In this document: one piece after another, positions 33,063-41,276 of the stretch
Numbering within the stretch: position 1 is the first letter of the stretch
Layout: each line of letters opens with the position of its first letter
Assembly: GCA_963742875.1 (NCBI GenBank)
Contig: CAVUNO010000010.1
Location: 17,731 to 81,730 of the forward strand
Source of the DNA: Bog-532 sp963742875
GTDB taxonomy: Bacteria > Actinomycetota > Actinomycetes > Streptosporangiales > Streptosporangiaceae
Reading direction: 5' to 3'
DNA length: 64,000 bases
Notes under the pieces: generated by a model
The model's input: only the letters and a program-made list of their open reading frames with translations
Databases searched by the model: none
What the model was told of the DNA's origin: nothing
Program-made: the position numbers and the translations under genes

Positions 33063-33626
33063 GCATGGACTCCTCCCCAGACGAATCGCCGCGCCCTGGC
33101 TGCCTGACCGCGGGTGGCCCTGTCCTGGTTGGCCGGAGCCTGACCAGTGAGCCAGCCGTCGCGCCACGATGCTCCCCGTTGGTGTCCCGCATGCTGAGAC
33201 ACCTCTGTCCGTTCACCTCTGCCGGCAGGTTTGGGCTCTTGCCCATCACCCGGAAGCTTCCCCCGTTCAGCCTCCGGTTACCTGTCTTTGACTCCTGTGC
33301 TTGATTGTCGGTTTACAAAAACCGACATAAAAACAGATTTATTAACAAACGGTAATATCCCCTCATCGAACGGTCGTTAAAACTATGGCCGGACCCGTTC
33401 ACCCTGTCCGTCAGGACAGATTTGCCGCAAATTTCAACGCAAGCGGTCAGCACATCGAAGGCTTGCGGGCAGCGGCGCGAGGGTGCGCGAGAGTCCGATA
33501 CCGGCTCTGCAGAGGGGGCGGAGAATATGCGCAGAGCAATGCGCGCGCATGCCCGCCGGCCGTCACGCTGACCCCGTCCCCGGCGGCGCCATGTTGCGGG
33601 CCCGGGTACCGGGGCAAGTATTGCCC
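33063..33626. other. Divergent intergenic region with an AT-rich promoter-like patch
   Basis: Region between the epimerase and the HAD gene. 33300-33390 is unusually AT-rich (ACAGATTTATTAACAAAC) and is the probable promoter area. No gene is supported in the 560 bp. Confidence 0.5.
33306..33327. promoter_or_regulatory. Perfect inverted repeat, likely operator
   Basis: TGTCGGTTT-ACAA-AAACCGACA: 9-bp perfect arms around 4 bases, in an AT-rich intergenic patch. Its placement between divergent genes fits a regulator-binding site. Confidence 0.5.
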
Positions 33627-34334
33627 GTGGACGTGGAGATCATAGCGTTTGACGTGTTCGGCACGCTGGTGGACTGGCACACGAGCATCGCGGCCGCACT
33701 CGCCGAGGTGGGCGGCCGGGCCGGGATCGACGCCGACTGGGCGGCCCTGGCCAGCGCATGGCGCGCGCGCTACCGGCCTACCCTCGCCCGGGTGGTGGCC
33801 GGCGAGCTGCCGTTCGAGTCGCTGGACGCCCTGCACCGCATGATGCTCGACGAGCTGGCCGCCGGCGGCGGGCCCGGCGGGTCGCTCCAGGCGCTGAGTG
33901 ACGCGGACCGCGACCAGCTGGTCCGGGCGTGGCACCGCCTCCGGCCGTGGCCGGACTCGGTGCCCGCCCTCACCAAGCTACGGGAACACCACATCCTCAC
34001 CCCGCTGTCCAACGGCGGGATGGGCCTGCTGACCAGGCTGGCCCGGGCGGCGGGCCTCCCGTTCGACTGCATCCTGTCCGCCGAACTGGCCGGGACCTAC
34101 AAGCCGGACCCGCGGGTGTACCGCCTCGTGTCCCGGTACCTGGACGTGCCGCCGGATCGGGTCCTGATGGTGGCGTGCCATCCGGTTGATCTGGAAGCGG
34201 CCGCCCGTGAGGGCCTGCGGACCGGGTTTGTCCCGCGGCCGCGGGAGTGGGGCCCGGACGGGACGGCGCCTCCTCCCCCAGACGACGTGGACGTGGCGGC
34301 GGGCGATCTGCTCTCCCTCGCGGCCCTGATCTGA
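33627..34334 (+). CDS. HAD-superfamily hydrolase, haloacid dehalogenase type II-like
   Basis: 235 residues if started at the GTG at 33627; an ATG at 33591 is also in frame. The HAD motifs are complete: IIAFDVFGTLVDW (nucleophile Asp), TPLSNGG (Ser), AGTYKPDPRVYRL (Lys) and ACHPVDLEAA (acidic motif reduced to one Asp). A helical cap occupies about residues 15-90. Substrates may be 2-haloacids or phosphate esters; sequence alone does not decide. Confidence 0.85.
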   Translation: MDVEIIAFDVFGTLVDWHTSIAAALAEVGGRAGIDADWAALASAWRARYRPTLARVVAGELPFESLDALHRMMLDELAAGGGPGGSLQALSDADRDQLVRAWHRLRPWPDSVPALTKLREHHILTPLSNGGMGLLTRLARAAGLPFDCILSAELAGTYKPDPRVYRLVSRYLDVPPDRVLMVACHPVDLEAAAREGLRTGFVPRPREWGPDGTAPPPPDDVDVAAGDLLSLAALI

Positions 34335-34601
34335 CCTGGGCTGATCCCCGCCGAAAGTCCCAGGACGAGATGGGTTACCGGCCGCCGCAGCGGGAAGCTG
34401 GGTACGTGTGGACCCGGGGATGCCGGCGGGGTGACCGGAGACCAGGCCAGTCTGGCCCCGCGCGGCGACACGGTGTCTACTGCGGACGAGGCGAAGTGGT
34501 GTGCTGGGGAGTGCCCCAGCGCGCCGCGACGGGGCGCCCGCCCTCGGCGCGCATGACGGAAGGCTCACCCGCAGCGCGCAGCAGCAAAGGGAGGAAGAGG
34601 A
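34335..34601. other. Upstream region of the catalase gene
   Basis: About 270 bp with no gene. It presumably contains the catalase promoter; no clear operator was recognised. Confidence 0.4.
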
Positions 34602-36119
34602 GTGACTCAAGACCAGACCCTTCGGACCACCACGGACGCCGGTGCGCCGGTCGAGAGCGACGAGCTTTCGCTCACCGTCGGTCCCGACGGCCCGATCCTT
34701 CTCCAGGATCACTACCTGATCGAGCAGATGGCCAACTTCAACCGGGAGCGCATCCCGGAGCGGCAGCCGCACGCCAAGGGCGGCGGCGCGTTCGGCCACT
34801 TCGAGACCACCAGTGATGTCAGCCGGTACACGAAGGCGGCGCTGTTCCAGCCCGGGACCCGGACCGAGACGCTGATCCGCTTCTCCACCGTGGCGGGGGA
34901 GCGGGGCAGCCCGGACACCTGGCGTGACCCGCGCGGGTTCGCGCTGAAGTTCTACACCTCCGACGGCAACTATGACATGGTCGGGAACAACACCCCGGTG
35001 TTCTTCGTCCGCGATCCGATGAAGTTCCAGCACTTCATCCGCTCGCAGAAGCGCCGCGCGGACAACAACCTGCGCGACCATGACATGCAGTGGGACTTCT
35101 GGACCCTGTTCCCGGAATCGGCGCACCAGGTGACCTGGCTGATGGGCGACCGCGGCATCCCGCGCACCTGGCGGCACATGAACGGCTACACCTCCCACAC
35201 CTACATGTGGGTCAACCCCGCGGATGAGAAGTTCTGGGTGAAGTACCACTTCAAGACCGACCAGGGGATCGAGTTCTTCACCCAGGACGAGGCCGACCAG
35301 ATGGCCGCCGCCGACACCGACTACCACCAGCGTGACCTGTACCAGGCAATCGAGCGCGGGGACTATCCGTCCTGGACGCTGAGGGTGCAGATCATGCCGT
35401 ATGAAGAGGCCAGGACCTACCGGTTCAACCCGTTCGACCTGACCAAGGTGTGGCCGCACGCCGACTACCCGCTCATCGAGGTCGGGAAGCTGACCCTGGA
35501 CCGGAATGTGGCCGACTACCACACCGAGATCGAGCAGGCCGCGTTCGAGCCGAACAACCTGGTCCCCGGCATCACCTTGTCTCCGGACAAGATGCTGCTG
35601 GCCCGCGGGTTCTCCTACTCTGACGCGCACCGCGCCCGGCTCGGCGTGAACTACAAGCAGATCCCGGTCAATTCACCGAGAGTCCCCGTGCACAGCTACA
35701 GTAAGGACGGGGCCATGCGCATCCACAACGTGTCCGACCCCGTGTACGCCCCGAACTCCAAGGGCGGCCCGCAGGCGGACAGCGAGCACTTCAAGCCGGT
35801 CGGCTGGCACGCCGACGGCGACATGGTGCGGGTGGCCTACACCCTGCACGAGCAGGACGACGACTGGGGCCAGGCCGGCACTATGGTCCGCGAGGTGCTG
35901 AACGACGCCGCCCGCGAACGGCTCGTGACCAACATCGTCGGTCACCTGCTCAACGGAGTGACCGAGGCCGTCCTGGTGCGTGCCTTCGAGTTCTGGCACA
36001 ACGTGGACAAAAACCTCGGCGACAAGATCGAGCAAGGCGTCCGCGCCAAACAGGGCGAGAAAGACCCCAAGGCCGCCGAGCAGGCCAACCCCGCCCGCAG
36101 CATGCAGGCCAAAGCCTAG
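34602..36119 (+). CDS. katA: Monofunctional haem catalase
   Basis: 505 residues from a GTG, behind AAGGGAGGAAGAGG. Family marks: RFSTVAGERGSPDTWRDPRG, YDMVGNNTPVFFVRDPMKF with the distal Asn, HMNGYTSHTYMWVN, FNPFDLTKVWPHADYPLIEV, and RGFSYSDAHRARLGVNY with the proximal haem-ligand Tyr (usual RxFxYxDxxxxRLG). It breaks hydrogen peroxide into water and oxygen in the cytoplasm. It is monocistronic with a strong terminator. The frame is intact, and the tail GEKDPKAAEQANPARSMQ is typical of small-subunit catalases. Confidence 0.96.
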   Translation: MTQDQTLRTTTDAGAPVESDELSLTVGPDGPILLQDHYLIEQMANFNRERIPERQPHAKGGGAFGHFETTSDVSRYTKAALFQPGTRTETLIRFSTVAGERGSPDTWRDPRGFALKFYTSDGNYDMVGNNTPVFFVRDPMKFQHFIRSQKRRADNNLRDHDMQWDFWTLFPESAHQVTWLMGDRGIPRTWRHMNGYTSHTYMWVNPADEKFWVKYHFKTDQGIEFFTQDEADQMAAADTDYHQRDLYQAIERGDYPSWTLRVQIMPYEEARTYRFNPFDLTKVWPHADYPLIEVGKLTLDRNVADYHTEIEQAAFEPNNLVPGITLSPDKMLLARGFSYSDAHRARLGVNYKQIPVNSPRVPVHSYSKDGAMRIHNVSDPVYAPNSKGGPQADSEHFKPVGWHADGDMVRVAYTLHEQDDDWGQAGTMVREVLNDAARERLVTNIVGHLLNGVTEAVLVRAFEFWHNVDKNLGDKIEQGVRAKQGEKDPKAAEQANPARSMQAKA

Positions 36120-36138
36120 CCAGCCATAGCCGGCAAGC

Positions 36139-36176
36139 GCACAGCCCGGCACGCCGTCACGGTGTGCCGGGCTGTG
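36139..36176 (+). terminator. Strong hairpin terminator after catalase
   Basis: GCACAGCCCGGCAC faces GTGTGCCGGGCTGTGC across nine bases, 20 bp after the stop codon. The T-run is poor, as usual in high-GC actinomycetes. Confidence 0.8.
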
Positions 36177-36189
36177 CGCGTCTCAGCGC

Positions 36190-36331
36190 GCGCTTGTCGA
36201 TCTCCGCTGCTCAGACGGGGCAGCTCGGCCATCACCCGGTAACTCTTCGGCACCTTGAACGCCGCGAGCCGGGCCCGGCAGTATCCGGCCGGGTTCGCCC
36301 GGAGCACGTCCGCGGCCCGGGCGGGACTCAT
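36190..36331 (-). pseudogene. C-terminal remnant of an acyl-CoA synthetase
   Basis: ADVLRANPAGYCRARLAAFK, then VPKSYRVMAELPRLSSGD: this is the C-terminal lid of AMP-forming acyl-CoA ligases (normally CRxxLAxYKVPKxVxFVxELPRxxxGK), with the catalytic SGK lysine lost. It lies directly downstream of the TetR gene, a common pairing for fatty-acid ligases. Confidence 0.65.
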
Positions 36332-36345
36332 GGGGCGGGCTGACC

Positions 36346-36999
36346 TCAGCCATGGTCGGCCCCGTCCGCCGCCGGGGGCGGCAGGCCGAGCGCTCTCGCC
36401 ACGAAGGACATGGTCTGGCGGAACACCTCGGGGGGTACTTCCCTGGTGTCGCCCCACAGGATCCAGCGCATGCCGACCATCTCGCCGACCGCCATCAGCG
36501 CCCACGCGGTGACTTCGGGATCCTCGATGTCGATCTCACCATGCTCCTTGGCGCGGCTCAGCCCGGCTATGTAGCCCTCGGCCAGCCGCTCGTAGTGCAG
36601 CCTGAGCATTCTCGGCGACACGAATTCGGCCTGACGGATGATCCGGTAGAGGGCGGGATGCTCGGCGGTGAAGCGGAAGAACGCCTCAAAGCCGAGGCGT
36701 TCCACGTCAAGCCGGGTGCTTCCGCTACCCGAGGCCTCGGCCATCACGTGCCGCACCCGGCCGTTGAGGTCCTCCACGAGCTCGTCGAAGATCGCCTGTT
36801 TCCCCGAGAAGTAGAGGTAGAAGGTGCCCTGGGCCACCTCGGCGGCTTCGGTGATCTTCACGATGGACGCCTCGTGATAGCCGAGGTCGGCGAACACCTG
36901 CTCGGCGGCCCTCAGCAGTCGGCGGCGAGTGCGTTCTCCCTTGGTCTTCAGCTTCCGTGCGGGCTCGGCGGGCTCCGGCGGCGGGGCGTTAGCAAACAC
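36346..36999 (-). CDS. TetR/AcrR-family transcriptional regulator
   Basis: 217 residues. The N-terminal DNA-binding part is TRRRLLRAAEQVFADLGYHE, ASIVKITEAAEVAQGTFYLY, FSGKQAIFDELVEDL, a typical TetR helix-turn-helix. The C-terminal ligand domain (FEAFFRFTAEHPALYRIIRQ; AWALMAVGEMVGMRWILWGD) is of the kind seen in fatty-acyl-CoA-responsive members. It probably controlled a fatty-acid ligase gene now reduced to the remnant downstream. Confidence 0.9.
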   Translation of the reverse strand: MFANAPPPEPAEPARKLKTKGERTRRRLLRAAEQVFADLGYHEASIVKITEAAEVAQGTFYLYFSGKQAIFDELVEDLNGRVRHVMAEASGSGSTRLDVERLGFEAFFRFTAEHPALYRIIRQAEFVSPRMLRLHYERLAEGYIAGLSRAKEHGEIDIEDPEVTAWALMAVGEMVGMRWILWGDTREVPPEVFRQTMSFVARALGLPPPAADGADHG

Positions 37000-37497
37000 C
37001 TGGTCTCCAGGGGCTCGGCGGGCAGGGCGGGGTCACGTTCACCTTCTCCGCAGCCCCCCGCGATACCGGCGCGGGTACGGCTGGCAAGCCCGGCGATGCC
37101 CCGGCGCGAACAGGACGAAAATCGCTCCGAGCAGGAAAACCGGCTGTGACAGGGGTACCCGCAGGGGGCGGCAGCGAGCCGAGCGACGGTTCCGCCGCCA
37201 CCTTGAGCAGGTACTGCTGCAGGTATACCTAGACGATAGCGCCAACGACCGCGCCCCACCGGGTACCAGCGCCGCCGAGGACCACCAGGCGCGGTCCGCG
37301 TGGAGCAATCTGCTGCGGGGGCGGCCAGTGTGGCGAGGCAAGCCTGGCTCGGCCTGGTCCGTAGCCACGCAGCCGCGGCAGCCTCGCGGCGGCTCCCCAA
37401 GAGGTGGGCATGCCGCGGCTCGGCGCGGTGTGGCCCGGCGCGGACGCGCCGGGCCACCGGGCCGCCGTGAGCCACGAACGACCCGCAGTGCGGCAAG
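37000..37497 (-). pseudogene. Decayed LivM-type branched-chain amino acid permease
   Basis: Between about 37060 and 37290 on the minus strand three frames give a continuous LivM C-terminus: VVLGGAGTRWGAVVGAIV, a stop, VYLQQYLLKVAAEPSLGSLP; then LRVPLSQPVFLLGAIFVLFA; then GIAGLASRTRAG. One in-frame stop and at least two frameshifts prove decay. The flanks (37000-37060 and 37290-37497) show no gene. The original protein was a membrane subunit of an ABC importer. Confidence 0.65.
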
Positions 37498-38688
37498 TCA
37501 GTGGGTCAGCACGGCGGCGGGGTCACCGAGGCGGCGGGCGAATCCGGGCGGGGTCACGATGTCGTCCGGGGACAGGTCGTGGATCGAGGAATGCCCGAGG
37601 CCGAGCAGCACCGAATCGATCCCGCCGCGCATGATGTCCAGCACGTTCTCGACGCCCGCCTGGCCGTTGGCCGCCAGGCCCCACAGATAGGCGCGCCCGA
37701 TCATGACGGCCCGGGCGCCCAGGGCCAGGGCCTTGATGACGTCGCTGCCGCGGCGGATACCGCCGTCGAGCACGACCTCGATGCTGTTGCCGACGGCCTC
37801 GCGCACGGCCGGCAGCGCGCGGATGCTCGCCGGGGTCCCGTCCACATTGTTGCCGCCATGGTTGGACACCGAGATCGCGGTCACCCCGGCGTCGACCGCG
37901 CGCCGGGCGTCGTCCACCCGGGTCACGCCCTTGAGCATGAACGGCCCGTTCCACTGTTCACCCAGCCAGCGGACGTCCTCCCAGCTAGGTGGCGGGGTCT
38001 GCATCCACTGCCGGTACGCGCCGAAGAACGTCGGCGGCGGTGATCCTGGGTCCGCCATGTTCGGCACGGTGAGGTCGGGGAAGTGCCCGGTCCTGGCCCA
38101 GGACCATAGCCACGGCAGCCGGGGCACGCACTCGGGCGCGAGCCGGATCGCCGTCTTCAGGTCGGTCTTCTCCGGGATGAACGGGCTGCCCCAGTCCCGG
38201 CCGTTCGCGAACGACCAGTCGAGCGTGACGATCAGGCCGACGGCGCCGGCGGCGCGGGTCCGCTCCATGCGCTGGACCAGCTGATCCCGGGTGCCGCACC
38301 AGTACATCTGGAAGAACGTCTGCGGGTTGGCCGCGACGACTTCCTCCACCGGCTTGCTCGCGAACGAACTGAGGCCCATGACCGTGCCGCGCGCCGCGGC
38401 CGCCCGCGCGACCGCCACCTCGCCGTCCGGATGTACCGCCTGCACGCCCGTCGGGGAGATGATCACGGGGACCGAAATAGGCTGGCCCATTACCGTCGTA
38501 GCCAGGTCACGCTGGCTGGACAGCCCGGCGACGTGCGGCGCGAAGCCCAGCTCACCGAACGCCCGGATGTTGTCCTCGACGGTCAGCCCCCGCTCAGAGC
38601 CGGCGACCAGGGCGCCGTAGACCGACTTGGGCAGGTGCTTGCGCGCCCGGCGCCGGGCTTCCGCCACGCTTTCGAACCACTCACCCAT
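37498..38688 (-). CDS. mftD: Pre-mycofactocin synthase-like FMN-dependent oxidase (MftD)
   Basis: 396 residues. It follows the alpha-hydroxy-acid oxidase fold: WFESVAEARRRARKHLPKSV, ISPTGVQAVHPDGEVAVARA, MLKGVTRVDDA (FMN-binding Lys), VSNHGGNNVDGTPASIRALP (His/Asn active-site loop) and LDGGIRRGSDVIKALALGAR (phosphate binding). NNVDGTPASIRALP and the C-terminal IHDLSPDDIVTPPGF are characteristic of MftD rather than lactate oxidases. MftD oxidises the peptide-derived AHDP to pre-mycofactocin. No other mft gene is in the window, so this is a solitary paralogue or a separated piece. Frame intact. Confidence 0.8.
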   Translation of the reverse strand: MGEWFESVAEARRRARKHLPKSVYGALVAGSERGLTVEDNIRAFGELGFAPHVAGLSSQRDLATTVMGQPISVPVIISPTGVQAVHPDGEVAVARAAAARGTVMGLSSFASKPVEEVVAANPQTFFQMYWCGTRDQLVQRMERTRAAGAVGLIVTLDWSFANGRDWGSPFIPEKTDLKTAIRLAPECVPRLPWLWSWARTGHFPDLTVPNMADPGSPPPTFFGAYRQWMQTPPPSWEDVRWLGEQWNGPFMLKGVTRVDDARRAVDAGVTAISVSNHGGNNVDGTPASIRALPAVREAVGNSIEVVLDGGIRRGSDVIKALALGARAVMIGRAYLWGLAANGQAGVENVLDIMRGGIDSVLLGLGHSSIHDLSPDDIVTPPGFARRLGDPAAVLTH

Positions 38689-38779
38689 CCGTCCCGATCC
38701 CGTCTGCGGTACGTGCTGTCATCGTTGCTCCTGCGGCTTGAGGGATCGCGTGATACCAGTGGTGATCACGCGGACCGGA

Positions 38780-38808
38780 CCATATTTGTCACCGCGTGAC
38801 GAATATGG
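38780..38808. promoter_or_regulatory. Long palindrome upstream of mftD
   Basis: CCATATTTGTCAC-CGC-GTGACGAATATGG: 12 of 13 arm positions pair. It lies 92 bp upstream of the mftD start codon. TTTGTCAC/GTGAC cores resemble GntR-type operators. A role in mftD control is inferred from position. Confidence 0.6.
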
Positions 38809-38927
38809 CTACGGTAACCGGCGCGGGCGACGCGGACAAGGGCAAACACGCAGGGAGAGGCCGTCAGCCCACCTTCTGTACGCCGCCCGGCTCTGCGGCC
38901 ACCCCCGTACGATCGGCGCCGACCGCT

Positions 38928-39629
38928 TCAGATGGAGAAGTCCTCACCGTGCCAAATCCCGGCGTCGGGCGGGCGGATGGGGTGGCCCGTCAGGTGGCCG
39001 TCCGCCAGTGACTCCAGCCGGTCGACCCGGCTGAACAGCGACTGAAGGCTGACCCCGATGAGGTCCGGCAGCAGCGCGTCGTCGCCGCGGGGCAGGGCCG
39101 TGGCCGTCCGAGGACGGCTGCGGGCAATGACCTGCCCGGGGACGCCGACGACCACCGAGCCCGGTGGCACCGGCTTGACCACGACGGCATTGGCGCCGAT
39201 CCGGCTGTCGTCACCGATGGTGATGGGGCCGAGGATCTTGGCGCCGGAACCGATGATCACCCGGTCGCCGACGGTGGGATGGCGCTTGCCGCTGTCCGTG
39301 CTGGTACCGCCGAGCGTGACGCCCTGATAGATCGTGACGTCGGCGCCTACGTCCGCGGTCTCCCCGATCACCACGCCGGTGGCATGGTCGATGAACAGGC
39401 CGGGACCCAGCGTGGCGGCGGGGTGGATCTCGACCCCGGTCAGTATCCGGGTGAGTTCCGCGGACAGCCGCGCGAGCAGCCGGGCGTGCCGGTGCCACAG
39501 CCAGCGGCTGACCCGGTGGCCCCAGATCGCGTGCACGCCGGGATAGCACAGCACCACCGTCAGGGCCGAGCAGGCGGCCGGGTCCCGTTCCATGGCCGCC
39601 CGGACGTCATGCCGCGGGGCCGCCAGCAT
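38928..39629 (-). CDS. cysE: Serine O-acetyltransferase
   Basis: 233 residues from the ATG at 39629, two bases after the cysK stop. Left-handed beta-helix enzyme: YPGVHAIWGHRVSRWLWHRH, GVEIHPAATLGPGLFIDHAT, GVVIGETADVGADVTIYQGV, TLGGT, KRHPTVGDRVIIGSGAKILG and VVVGVPGQVIARS. The His/Asp catalytic pair lies in these coils. It makes O-acetylserine for CysK, with which it forms one operon. Serine acetyltransferases also occur in family 2A encapsulin loci, and such a locus lies just upstream. Confidence 0.93.
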   Translation of the reverse strand: MLAAPRHDVRAAMERDPAACSALTVVLCYPGVHAIWGHRVSRWLWHRHARLLARLSAELTRILTGVEIHPAATLGPGLFIDHATGVVIGETADVGADVTIYQGVTLGGTSTDSGKRHPTVGDRVIIGSGAKILGPITIGDDSRIGANAVVVKPVPPGSVVVGVPGQVIARSRPRTATALPRGDDALLPDLIGVSLQSLFSRVDRLESLADGHLTGHPIRPPDAGIWHGEDFSI

Positions 39630-39631
39630 GG

Positions 39632-40564
39632 CTACCCGGCCAGGTCGGCGAACAGCGCGGTGCTGAGGTACCGCTCGCCGAAGTCGGGGAGCACGACGAC
39701 GACCAGCTTCCCGGCGTTCTCCGGCCTCCGCGCCACCTCCAGGGCAGCCCACGCCGCCGCACCGGACGAGATGCCGACGAGCAGCCCTTCCTCGGCCGCC
39801 AGCCGCCGGGCCACGGCCAGCGCGGCCTCGTTGCCGACGGTGATGATCTCATCCACCAGGGCCATGTCCAGGACCAGCGGGACGAACCCGGCGCCGATGC
39901 CCTGGATCGGGTGCGGGCCCTTGGCCCCGCCCGACAAAACCGGTGAGGCGGCCGGCTCGACGGCGATGAACTGGGCTGACGGCTTGCGCTCTTTGATCAC
40001 CTCGGCGACGCCGGTGATGGTCCCGCCGGTGCCGACCCCGGCCACGAAGATGTCGACGGCGCCGTCCGTGTCGCGCCACACTTCCTCGGCGGTGGTGACG
40101 CGATGGATGGCCGGGTTCGCGGGGTTCTCGAACTGCTGCGGGACGAAGTAGCGCTCGTCGGTCTTGGCCAGTTCCTCGGCCTTGGCGATCGCGCCCGGCA
40201 TGCCGTCCGGCCCGGGGGTGAGAATGAGCTCGGCGCCGTAAGCCCGCAGCAGCATCCGGCGCTCCATGCTCATCGTCTCCGGCATCGTCAGCACACAATG
40301 GTAACCGCGGGCCGCGCACACCATGGCCAGGGAGATGCCCGTGTTGCCGCTGGTCGGCTCGAGGATGATCGTGTCCGGCCGGATCAGCCCGGCCTGCTCG
40401 GCCGCGTCGATCATGGCCACGCCGATGCGGTCCTTGACACTGGCCGCCGGGTTGAAGGACTCCAGCTTCGCCACGACTTCGGCCCCGGCGCCTTCGGTGA
40501 TCCGGCGCAGCCGCACCAGGGGTGTGTTCCCGATCAGCTGGGTGATGTCCTCGGCGACCTTCAT
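39632..40564 (-). CDS. cysK: Cysteine synthase (O-acetylserine sulfhydrylase)
   Basis: 310 residues. LIGNTPLVRLRRI, NPAASVKDRIG (PLP-binding Lys), EPTSGNTGISLAMVCAARGY (substrate loop), GVGTGGTITGVAEVIKER (phosphate cup) and SSGAAAWAALEVARR complete the OASS pattern. It condenses O-acetylserine with sulfide to cysteine. First gene of the cysK-cysE operon, divergent from the encapsulin locus. RBS GGAGGAGAGGG precedes the ATG. Confidence 0.95.
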   Translation of the reverse strand: MKVAEDITQLIGNTPLVRLRRITEGAGAEVVAKLESFNPAASVKDRIGVAMIDAAEQAGLIRPDTIILEPTSGNTGISLAMVCAARGYHCVLTMPETMSMERRMLLRAYGAELILTPGPDGMPGAIAKAEELAKTDERYFVPQQFENPANPAIHRVTTAEEVWRDTDGAVDIFVAGVGTGGTITGVAEVIKERKPSAQFIAVEPAASPVLSGGAKGPHPIQGIGAGFVPLVLDMALVDEIITVGNEAALAVARRLAAEEGLLVGISSGAAAWAALEVARRPENAGKLVVVVLPDFGERYLSTALFADLAG

Positions 40565-40616
40565 GGCCCTCTCCTCCGCTAACGTCTGCCATGGTCGGCT
40601 GGCGTGGCTTAGTCCT

Positions 40617-40635
40617 CGTTCCCGATAGGAACGGT
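40617..40635. promoter_or_regulatory. Inverted repeat between cysK and the encapsulin locus
   Basis: CGTTCC-CGATA-GGAACG (GTTCC/GGAAC arms) in the 200-bp divergent region. It could control cysK, the encapsulin operon or both. Identity of the regulator unknown. Confidence 0.45.
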
Positions 40636-40769
40636 GTATTAGGACCCAAAGCGGGCGCAGGGCCGGAAGTCCCGGTATTCACCGACTTTCGGATCTGAAA
40701 AATCGGGATTGGTCACGGTGACCTCGGGTGTGAACGGCACGGGACTGCATTGATCTGAGGAGAAGCCCG

Positions 40770-41272
40770 ATGACCACTGTTCAGGAACCCCCGCTGGCAC
40801 TGGGCGACCTTGTTCAGCCGGTAGATACCCGCCTCGACCGGCTGCCACGGCAATAGGTGAACGAGCCACCGCGGCGTGATGGTGGTCATCTGCGCGGGAC
40901 TTCGGCCGTGAGTGCACGCGGCGGGGCGTGCCACCGGCCACCGCGAGCCTGTTCGGCTCCCAGTTCGTCACGTGGCGCGGCGTCCCGCTGATCCCGTCGG
41001 ACAAGGTCCCGCTGGAAGACGGGAAGAGCAAGATCCTGCTGCTGCGGGTCGGCCAGGAACGCCGCGGTGTCGTCGGGCTGTACCAGCCCGGCCTTACCGG
41101 CGAGCAGAGCCCCGGGCTCTCGGTCCGCTTCATGGGTATCTCGCGTAGCGCCATCGCGTCCTACCTGATCTCGCTGTACTGCTCGCTCGCCGTCCTGACT
41201 GACGACGCTCTCGCCGTGCTCAACGATGTCGAGGTCGGCAAGTTCCACGACTACGCGGATACCTACCGGTGA
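40770..41272 (+). pseudogene. Family 2A encapsulin shell gene broken by deletion and inversion
   Basis: Three pieces remain. (1) A start with ribosome binding site GAGGAGAAG at 40770: MTTVQEPPLALG, as in these shell proteins. (2) An inverted piece on the minus strand, 40889-40800: MTTITPRWLVHLLPWQPVEA then GIYRLNKVAQ, the shell's N-arm region. (3) From about 40899 to the stop at 41272: FGRECTRRGVPPATASLFGS, TWRGVPLIPSDK, QSPGLSVRFMGISRSAIASY and LISLYCSLAVLTDDALAVL, the C-terminal third of the HK97-fold shell. The middle (about 150 residues) is missing. No functional shell can be made from this locus. Confidence 0.8.
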
Positions 41273-41276
41273 CGTC

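Noticed and set aside
34000..35630. Long minus-strand ORF opposite catalase
   Set aside because: Shadow of the catalase and HAD genes; no family features.
37498..38688. Lactate 2-monooxygenase or glycolate oxidase
   Set aside because: The NNVDGTPASIRALP and IHDLSPDDI segments fit MftD better than lactate- or glycolate-oxidising enzymes.
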